Shown here in pieces: positions 28,017-33,834 of a stretch of DNA of 33,834 nt. Numbering within the stretch: the stretch's first letter is position 1; every line of letters begins with the position of its first letter. The notes below the pieces were generated by a model. That model ran no database searches. It was not told where the DNA came from and was given only the letters and a program-made list of their open reading frames with translations. The translations under genes and the position numbers were made by a program. The DNA comes from a virus, in IMG/VR virus record IMGVR_UViG_3300005613_000235, positions 1-33,834 of that record. One strand, given 5' to 3'.

Positions 28017-28881
28017 AAGTATAGCAGAAACAGTTGTCGACACTTTAGGTGAAGTTGATCCTCAAAAATACATGCAAGAACAATTAGGACAAGCCCAAAC
28101 CGCTGCAGGTGGTATTGAAGGAGCTAAGGAAAAATATGGTGTAAAAGGATATCAGTCAGGCGGTGAGTTATTAATCAAACCTAAATTTAAAAAAACACCT
28201 AAGAATAGAAAAAAGTCTTCTCTTAGAGAAGGGGCTAAAGAGATGGCAAAAGATATGGCAAAAATGAATGCACCTTTTATGGTGGGCGTTCCTGTTTTTC
28301 TAGGTAGTACGATTGGTTCATCCAAACTAAGTGAGTACAGAGAAAAAAAGAAAAAAGAACAAATTGGAAAAGGAAAAAAGGCAACGCCTGAAATTAAAGC
28401 AGAGGGTGCGAAACAAGGTGGAATGATGAAAATGAAAAAGGGAGGCAAAGTTAAACAAATTTTAAAAAAAATTGAAGAGACAAGTAACAGAGTTCCAAGA
28501 CAAGGTCCTAAAACAGATATTAAAAAAATGCCTAAAAATTTTTCAGAGTTCGGAGTGGATGTTGATCCTACCGACAAAAAGCCATTTGTGTATGGAGTGA
28601 AAAAAACAGGTAAAGATACTTTTATTCACGGAGCCTCAAAAGGTAAAAAAGATTACGTCGGAAGTATTGAAAAAGGTTCATTTAAAGGAAGCTACGAAAG
28701 AAGTTTAAAAGGAGATGACGTGGTTAAAGGAACCTATAGTAAAAATGGTTTTCGAGCGGGTGTATCTAAATCAGGAGGCAATAAACAATTCACTTTAGGT
28801 TTTGAAAAAAAATTTAAACAAGGTGGAATGGTTTGCCGAGGTCAAGGTAAAGCAAGAAAGAAAAACTTTAAGGTATATTAA
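28009..28881 (+). CDS. GG-tag structural protein between terminase and portal (290 aa)
   Basis: Very basic, with a hydrophobic patch NAPFMVGVPVFLGSTIGSS (about residues 87-105) and repeated Gly-Gly motifs (GYQSGGELL, AKQGGMMKMKKGGKV). The C-terminal half is beta-repeat-like (YVGSIEKGSFKGSYERSLKG). The end is KQGGMVCRGQGKARKK followed by NFKVY, a tail that is similar in several virion proteins of marine phages and occurs as a variant at 31219-31695. Location suggests a head-associated protein. Function unknown. Confidence 0.8.
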   Translation: MVKSIAETVVDTLGEVDPQKYMQEQLGQAQTAAGGIEGAKEKYGVKGYQSGGELLIKPKFKKTPKNRKKSSLREGAKEMAKDMAKMNAPFMVGVPVFLGSTIGSSKLSEYREKKKKEQIGKGKKATPEIKAEGAKQGGMMKMKKGGKVKQILKKIEETSNRVPRQGPKTDIKKMPKNFSEFGVDVDPTDKKPFVYGVKKTGKDTFIHGASKGKKDYVGSIEKGSFKGSYERSLKGDDVVKGTYSKNGFRAGVSKSGGNKQFTLGFEKKFKQGGMVCRGQGKARKKNFKVY

Positions 28882-31232
28882 TGTCAAGTGAATTTGAAGA
28901 TGAATTAGAAATAGTGAACGATGCGGATAACTCCGTTGACCCATTAAACGCAGAAGCCGTAGATACCGTTGTTGATGAAGACGATAATCTGTTAGCTGGC
29001 GAACGGATGGAGGAGACCAGTGTAGGTTTCTATGACAACTTAGCTGAAACGTTAGATGACTTACAGCTTAGGGGTTTAGCTATTCAACTTCTTGAAGATT
29101 ACAAAAATGATAAGATGTCTAGAAAAGACTGGGTCGATAATTATGTTAAAGGTCTAGATCTTTTAGGATTTAAATATGAAGCTCAAACCCGACCTTTCAT
29201 TGGAGCTTCTGGAGTCACTCATCCTTTGCTTGCAGAATCTGCAACACAGTTTCAAGCTCAAGCTTTTAAAGAACTTCTTCCTGCGGATGGCCCTGTAAGA
29301 GCCGAGATTGTAGGAGCGATTGACGAAGTGAAAGAGCAACAAGCGCTTCGTGTTAAAGATTTTATGAACTATCAAATTTCAGATGTGATGGAAGAGTACA
29401 CTCCTGACTTTGATCAAATGTTATTTTACTTACCGCTTGCAGGATCGACGTTTAAAAAAGTTTATTACGATTCTTTGTTACAAAGAGCGGTTTCTAAATT
29501 TATTCCAGCTGAAGATTTAGTGGTTCCTTATAATGCATCGGATTTACATGATGCAGAAAGAATTACTCAAATTGTTAAAATGAACGCTAATGATTTAAGA
29601 AAACTACAAGTCTCAGGTTTCTATCGTGATTTAGATTTACCTAAACCCCAAATGAAAGAAGACGATGCTCAAAAGAAATACGATGACTTAGAAGGGGTTA
29701 AGAACACAGCGCAAAATTACGATTTATATAATCTAATTGAAATGCATGTAAACTTGGATTTACCAGGTTTTGAAGATGATAACGGAGTTAAAATCCCGTA
29801 CGTCGTAACCATTGATGAAGATTCCATGCAGATTCTTTCAATCTACAGGAACTATGAACCTAATGATGAATTGAAAAAAAGAAAACATTATTTTGTTCAT
29901 TACAAATTTTTACCGGGTTTAGGATTTTATGGGTTTGGTTTAATTCATATGATCGGTGGATTGTCCCGTGCTGCGACTGCCGCATTAAGACAATTATTAG
30001 ATGCAGCCACTTTAAAAAATTTACCTGCAGGATTTAAATCTAGGGGATTAAGAATTCGTGATGATGCTGAGCCTTTACAACCCGGTGAGTTTAGAGATGT
30101 GGATGCTCCTGGTGGAAATATCAAAGATCAGTTTCAACTTCTCCCTTTCACGGAACCTTCAACTACGCTTTACCAGTTGTTAGGGTATTGCGTAGATGCA
30201 GGTAAACGTTTTGCAATGATTGCGGATATGCAAGTTGGGGATGCGAATCAAACCGCGGCGGTGGGAACGACGATTGCTTTATTAGAACGTGGATCACGTG
30301 TCATGTCGGCGATTCACAAACGTTGTTACTACGCACAGAAACAAGAATTTAAATTATTAGCAAATGTCTTTTCAACTTATTTACCTCCTGAATATCCTTA
30401 TGATGTTTATGGAGCATCAAGAATTATTAAACAAGCAGACTTTGATGATAAAGTAGATGTGATTCCTGTTGCGGATCCTAATATCTTTTCTATGGCACAA
30501 AGAATTCAGTTAGCTCAGACCGAGTTACAACTCGCACAATCTAATCCACAAATTCATAATTTACATGAAGCTTACAAAAGAATGTACGAAGCACTGGGAA
30601 TTAAAAATATAGGAGCCATCCTCCAACCGCCACCCGAGCCTCCAAAACCCATTGACCCTGCACAAGAAAATTCTGGAGCTTTACAGATGGTTATTCCAAA
30701 AGCATTTCCCGAACAAAACCATGATGCACACATTAATGCACACATGGCCTTTATGACATCGCGTATGGTTCAAATTAATCCTCAGGTTTACGCTCTCATG
30801 CAAGCGCACGTGTCTCAACACGTAGGTTTAAAAGTTAAAAATAGAGTTTTGGCTCAAATGTTAGAGAGCGAAGAGATGAAACAACTTCAGCTTCAACAAC
30901 CCGAAGAGTTTGCAATGTTGTTTGAGTCTAAAGTTGCAGAAGAAATTGCAGTTGAAACACAAAATTTAGTCGCTATGGAAAGACAATTCCAAGCGGCAAC
31001 AGGTCAAGACCCTCTAGTTCAACTTAAACAACAAGAAATTGACTTAAGGGCACTTGATATTCAAAGAAAAATACAAGAAGATGATGAAAAAAGAGAATTT
31101 GAACGTCAAAAATTCACAGCAAAACAGTTTTTAGACGAAGATAAATTAAATTTGAACGAAGAAATTCAAAGACGAAGAGTAAAAGTTCAAGAAGAGAAGC
31201 TAGAACAGGAGAAAAGAAATGCCTCTAACTAA
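28881..31232 (+). CDS. Portal protein (P22 gp1-like)
   Basis: 783 aa with an acidic N-terminus, then DWVDNYVKGLDLLGFKYEAQ, RPFIGASGVTHPLLAESATQFQ (in parts), a core containing LPGLGFYGFGLIHMIGG and AMIADMQVGDANQTAAVGT, and a long Gln/Glu-rich C-terminal helix. The order and the 'GAS..THP...ES..QFQAQA' block are typical of portals of P22-like podovirus marine phages. Ring at the packaging vertex. Overlaps its neighbours at both ends (1 bp with the upstream stop, 14 bp with the next gene). Confidence 0.92.
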   Translation: MSSEFEDELEIVNDADNSVDPLNAEAVDTVVDEDDNLLAGERMEETSVGFYDNLAETLDDLQLRGLAIQLLEDYKNDKMSRKDWVDNYVKGLDLLGFKYEAQTRPFIGASGVTHPLLAESATQFQAQAFKELLPADGPVRAEIVGAIDEVKEQQALRVKDFMNYQISDVMEEYTPDFDQMLFYLPLAGSTFKKVYYDSLLQRAVSKFIPAEDLVVPYNASDLHDAERITQIVKMNANDLRKLQVSGFYRDLDLPKPQMKEDDAQKKYDDLEGVKNTAQNYDLYNLIEMHVNLDLPGFEDDNGVKIPYVVTIDEDSMQILSIYRNYEPNDELKKRKHYFVHYKFLPGLGFYGFGLIHMIGGLSRAATAALRQLLDAATLKNLPAGFKSRGLRIRDDAEPLQPGEFRDVDAPGGNIKDQFQLLPFTEPSTTLYQLLGYCVDAGKRFAMIADMQVGDANQTAAVGTTIALLERGSRVMSAIHKRCYYAQKQEFKLLANVFSTYLPPEYPYDVYGASRIIKQADFDDKVDVIPVADPNIFSMAQRIQLAQTELQLAQSNPQIHNLHEAYKRMYEALGIKNIGAILQPPPEPPKPIDPAQENSGALQMVIPKAFPEQNHDAHINAHMAFMTSRMVQINPQVYALMQAHVSQHVGLKVKNRVLAQMLESEEMKQLQLQQPEEFAMLFESKVAEEIAVETQNLVAMERQFQAATGQDPLVQLKQQEIDLRALDIQRKIQEDDEKREFERQKFTAKQFLDEDKLNLNEEIQRRRVKVQEEKLEQEKRNASN

Positions 31233-31695
31233 AAAAGGTAAAAAAATTATGAAATCCATGAAAGAACAGTATGGATCTAAAAAAGGTGAAGCTGTTTTTT
31301 ATGCTTCAAGCAACAAAGGTAAAATAAAAGGCGTAGAAAAGAAACAAGAAGGGGGTATGGCAGGCAAAACATCTGGCCCTCCACCCGTAAAAGGCCCTGC
31401 GTCACAAGGAATAAGCGCACCAGCTAAAGGAAATTTAGATGTTTTAGGCGCTTCTAGAAAAGCAATGGGTGAAATTAATAAAAATATGCAAAAAAGTTTT
31501 ATGAATACTTTAAAAGGGGGAAATTTTAGAGATTTTATTCGTTTATTTGCTACTATGAAAGGCCAAGGAACATTACCAGGTCAAAATACGTTTAAAGAAC
31601 GTAACTTAGAAGGTTTTAGTTACAAAAAAGGTGGGATTGCTAAAGGATGTGGCAAAGTTATGTCTAATAGACGTAAGTTGACAAAGAAATATTAA
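31219..31695 (+). CDS. Small basic protein with GG-type C-terminal tail (158 aa)
   Basis: Opens MPLTKKGKKIMKSMKEQYGS followed by KKGEAVFYASSNKGKIKGV, a signature I know from many marine phages with unknown function. Middle is Gly/Pro/Ala rich, and the end is YKKGGIAKGCGKVMSNRRKL, a variant of the GG tail in the 28009 gene. Basic and likely virion-associated. Starts inside the portal gene. Confidence 0.85.
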   Translation: MPLTKKGKKIMKSMKEQYGSKKGEAVFYASSNKGKIKGVEKKQEGGMAGKTSGPPPVKGPASQGISAPAKGNLDVLGASRKAMGEINKNMQKSFMNTLKGGNFRDFIRLFATMKGQGTLPGQNTFKERNLEGFSYKKGGIAKGCGKVMSNRRKLTKKY

Positions 31696-31736
31696 CTATT
31701 ATATGATGCATTGCAACACAAACTAAGGAGTTTACA

Positions 31737-31868
31737 ATGTTTCCAAATTACAAATTTGAAATACCTACATACTCACAAGTAAAAGAATTTTGGAGTGGTT
31801 ACTTTAAAGCAGTTAACCAATTCTGGACTGATTTTGCTGAAGATGTAAAAAAATCAGCGGAGAAATAA
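31737..31868 (+). CDS. Small amphipathic helical protein (43 aa)
   Basis: Strong SD AAGGAG, 6 nt before the ATG. Translation starts MFPNYKFEIPTYSQVKEFWS and continues GYFKAVNQFWTDFAEDVKKS. Aromatic and acidic/basic residues alternate as in phasin-like or membrane-surface helices. Likely real given the SD and gene density; function unknown. Confidence 0.65.
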   Translation: MFPNYKFEIPTYSQVKEFWSGYFKAVNQFWTDFAEDVKKSAEK

Positions 31869-31870
31869 TT

Positions 31871-32251
31871 ATGGCGTGGTTTAATCTGATAGGTATGGCA
31901 TTTAAAGCGGGTTCGCATATCTATCAGAACCGCCAAAAAACAAAAATGTTAATGTCTGATGCACAAATGCGTCATGCAGAAAAAATGGCTAATGGTGAAG
32001 CTGAATATCAAGGTAAATTATTAGAGGCTAGACAATCGGACTGGAAAGACGAATTCATTTTACTTTTATTGTCGGCGCCCATCGTTTTATTAGCCTGGGC
32101 GGTTTGGTCAGAAGATCCATCAGCAATGGACAAAATGCAACTTTTCTTCAAATACTTCTCGGAACTTCCGTTCTGGTATCAAACTATTTTTGTGGGAGTC
32201 ATTGCATCTGTTTATGGACTTAAGGCAACAGATCTGATAAAGCGTAAGTAG
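31871..32251 (+). CDS. GTA-type three-helix holin-like protein
   Basis: 126 aa. Two clear hydrophobic helices, DEFILLLLSAPIVLLAWAVW (about 56-75) and FWYQTIFVGVIASVYGL (about 99-116), after a helical, Ala-rich N-terminus. A segment LLEARQSDWKDEFILLLL is like that of GTA_holin_3TM family members. A holin would form inner-membrane lesions at lysis; no endolysin is next to it, and a membrane-associated morphogenesis role remains possible. Stop overlaps the next start by one base. Confidence 0.72.
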   Translation: MAWFNLIGMAFKAGSHIYQNRQKTKMLMSDAQMRHAEKMANGEAEYQGKLLEARQSDWKDEFILLLLSAPIVLLAWAVWSEDPSAMDKMQLFFKYFSELPFWYQTIFVGVIASVYGLKATDLIKRK

Positions 32252-32469
32252 TGGACTACGATACTTTAAAAGCAATAAGCAAACGTTTAGATAAACGAAA
32301 AGAAGTTTTAACAGATAAGATCACATTTGGTGTTGACAATTGGGGATCCTATCAATATATTGTAGGACAAATCAGATCTATAAATGATCTGCAACAAGAT
32401 CTTAAGGACTTGCTGAAGAAACAGGAGCTATATAATGACGATAATAACGCCGAAGGCGCAGGAACATAA
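32251..32469 (+). CDS. Small helical hypothetical protein (72 aa)
   Basis: GTG start overlapping the previous stop (TAGTG). Helical and charged (MDYDTLKAISKRLDKRKEVL, then RSINDLQQDLKDLLKKQEL), ending in an acidic Asn/Asp stretch. Possibly a coiled-coil virion or lysis-cluster component. No family named. Confidence 0.72.
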   Translation: MDYDTLKAISKRLDKRKEVLTDKITFGVDNWGSYQYIVGQIRSINDLQQDLKDLLKKQELYNDDNNAEGAGT

Positions 32470-32911
32470 CAACGAAGAAATACCAGCCAAAAAAGAAGGC
32501 TTACTCAACGCATACAAATCAAAAGAAGAAATAGAAAAACTTTATCTTGATAAAGATTCTATTGATCAATCTGAACTAGATAAATTACCGACTCCAACAG
32601 GATGGAGAATTTTAGTGCTTCCTTATACAGGACCTAAAAAAACTAAAGGCGGAATTATTTATTCAGATGTTACGCAAGAAAAAATTCAGATGACAACCGT
32701 TTGTGGTTTAGTCTTGAAGATGGGTGATCTTTGCTACAAAGACAAAGATCGTTATCCCGAAGGTCCATGGTGTAAGGTCAACGATTGGATCATCTTTGGC
32801 AGATACGCAGGAAGCCGTTTCAAAATAGATGGCGGTGAAGTGCGAATTTTAAACGATGATGAAATCATCGCAACAATCAGTAATCCGGAGGATATACTGC
32901 ATACGTATTAA
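32435..32911 (+). CDS. GroES-like (Cpn10) co-chaperonin
   Basis: 158 aa. After a charged 50-residue extension comes a Cpn10 domain: PTGWRILVLPYTGPKKTKGG with the mobile loop at about residues 64-79 (GPKKTKGGIIYSD), then VCGLVLKMGD, VNDWIIFGRYAG and DDEIIATI. It should cap host GroEL to fold capsid or other phage proteins, like T4 gp31. Directly before the scaffold gene, so expressed with the head genes. Starts inside the previous gene (35-bp overlap). Confidence 0.85.
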   Translation: MTIITPKAQEHNNEEIPAKKEGLLNAYKSKEEIEKLYLDKDSIDQSELDKLPTPTGWRILVLPYTGPKKTKGGIIYSDVTQEKIQMTTVCGLVLKMGDLCYKDKDRYPEGPWCKVNDWIIFGRYAGSRFKIDGGEVRILNDDEIIATISNPEDILHTY

Positions 32912-32922
32912 GGAGCTAAGAT

Positions 32923-33834
32923 ATGTCAGAAACAGGAGCGCTAAATCAACAAGAAGTTGAATTAGATACAGATGGTCTACAAGACCAAGAAGTAACGATA
33001 GAACAAAAACAAGAAGAATCTACAGAACCTAAAATATATTCTGGTGAAGTAGAGCCTGATGGTACAGCTGTTAATCAACACAAAGACGATAAAGTCCAAG
33101 TAGAAATAGCAGAAGAAACCCAAGAAGAACCTAAAAAACCAAAAGACGATTTAAATCAATATTCTAAAGGTGTTCAGGAAAGAATTACTGAATTAACTAA
33201 AAGAAGAAAATTTGCAGAACGAGATCGTGACGCTGCTTTAGATTTTGCTAAAGCTGCTAAGAGAGAGCTTGATGAAATTAGAGCTAAGTTTCCAAAAGTG
33301 GAAGCTGATTATCTAAAAGAATATGAAGCTCGAGTTACTGCAGATGAGATTTCAGCACAACAAGATTTGGATAGAGCTATTCAAGAACAAGATGGAGCTG
33401 CAATCGCAAAAGCGAATCAAAAACTAATTCGTGTCGCTATTGACCGCGAGAAAGTCAATAATGCAAAGATTTTAAGAGAAGAAAAAGAACAATCTTTGAA
33501 GGCACAACAATTTTCTCAACCAGTAGAAAACCAACCGCAGAACACACAACAACCTGTAAAACCTTCAGAAAAAGCGCAAGCTTGGGCTGAAGAAAATCCT
33601 TGGTTCGGTGAAGATGAAGTCATGACGGATGCTGCATTTGCACTAGATAAAAAAATCAAGAGTGAGGGTATTGTGGGAGACTCAGAGATGTACTATAATG
33701 AACTTAATAGGCGCTTGAAAGAGTATTTCCCGGGTAAGTTTTCTGTTGAGGAAAATAAACCTACGGAGCAAAGGAAACCCGTCCAAACCGTTGCTTCCGC
33801 ACAGCGCAATCAATCTGGACGCAAAACTGTGAAA
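32923..33834 (+). CDS. Scaffold/capsid assembly protein, 5' part (runs off window)
   Basis: Open for 304 codons to the right edge, with no stop. AGGAG 7 nt before the ATG. Acidic, low-complexity N-terminus, then a long charged helix (VQERITELTKRRKFAERDRD), a Gln/Pro-rich part and SEKAQAWAEENPWFGEDEVM, and GDSEMYYNELNRRLKEYFP. Acidic, extended, coiled-coil character and the place after portal and co-chaperonin fit a scaffolding protein; the capsid gene should follow. The C-terminus is outside the window. Confidence 0.82.
   Translation, partial: MSETGALNQQEVELDTDGLQDQEVTIEQKQEESTEPKIYSGEVEPDGTAVNQHKDDKVQVEIAEETQEEPKKPKDDLNQYSKGVQERITELTKRRKFAERDRDAALDFAKAAKRELDEIRAKFPKVEADYLKEYEARVTADEISAQQDLDRAIQEQDGAAIAKANQKLIRVAIDREKVNNAKILREEKEQSLKAQQFSQPVENQPQNTQQPVKPSEKAQAWAEENPWFGEDEVMTDAAFALDKKIKSEGIVGDSEMYYNELNRRLKEYFPGKFSVEENKPTEQRKPVQTVASAQRNQSGRKTVK

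Noticed and set aside
28152-28577. 141-codon minus-strand ORF
   Set aside because: Antisense shadow of the basic 28009 gene: hydrophobic Phe/Leu/Ser-rich translation of Lys-rich codons, no SD.
1-33834. Temperate phage signs (integrase, attachment site, CI/Cro-like repressor)
   Set aside because: None recognised in any frame; the Leu at the 762 site alone is not evidence of lysogeny.
1-33834. T7-like single-subunit RNA polymerase
   Set aside because: No long ORF with its motifs is present; promoters are of sigma-70 type.

Overview
The window reads as a large part of an AT-rich, tailed double-stranded DNA phage genome (Caudoviricetes) of the kind recovered from marine plankton. It is probably podovirus-like: it has an A-type DNA polymerase, very large internal (ejection-type) virion proteins and a P22-like portal. 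The AT richness, the GG-tagged small structural proteins and the short 'MPLTKKGKK' protein recall uncultured marine phages of alphaproteobacterial hosts such as Pelagibacterales, but the host is inference. No integrase, repressor of a known family, phage RNA polymerase, tRNA, rRNA or CRISPR array was found. Major capsid, tail tube and tail fibre genes are absent and probably lie beyond the window ends.

Layout. 1-5.7 kb: end of the virion module (three large structural or internal proteins and a small one-helix membrane protein). 5.7-14.4 kb: replication and recombination (RecB-like PD-(D/E)XK nuclease, an opposite-strand SNF2-like helicase, a coiled-coil protein, a probable ssDNA-binding protein, an AEP-type primase, a UvrD-like helicase, a DUF3310 protein, and DNA polymerase A with Leu at the position equivalent to E. 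coli Phe762). 14.4-17.2 kb: small genes on both strands, including zinc ribbons, a secreted protein and a ribbon-helix-helix-like candidate regulator. 17.1-20.5 kb: an HNH nuclease translationally coupled to a C5-cytosine methyltransferase, then a 2OG-Fe(II) oxygenase-like protein, a PAPS-reductase-like protein and a small membrane protein. The methyltransferase carries a 314-codon open +1 frame that itself looks like a protein family.

20.5-26.5 kb: noncoding structured RNA and repeat elements, the small terminase subunit, an HExxH protein, a VRR-NUC-like nuclease, and then an array of small cargo genes. Most of these have their own promoter, a strong SD, or a terminator, and they switch strand repeatedly. 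Two of the divergent promoter regions are near copies of each other. 26.5-33.8 kb: packaging and head genes (large terminase, portal, GG-tag proteins, holin-like protein, GroES-like co-chaperonin, scaffold), running off the right end.

Two regulatory themes tie the window together. First, -35/-10 promoters with an unusually short 15-16 nt spacer recur, and in six cases the start codon lies only 7-8 nt past the -10, which predicts leaderless mRNAs. Second, a short word, ATGGGAT/ATCCCAT, recurs inside or beside these promoters and may be an operator for a phage or host regulator. Genes between 22.8 and 26.1 kb share an ATGGAGG-type leader in which the SD is embedded in an upstream ATG, so the longest-ORF starts there are wrong; corrected starts are given.
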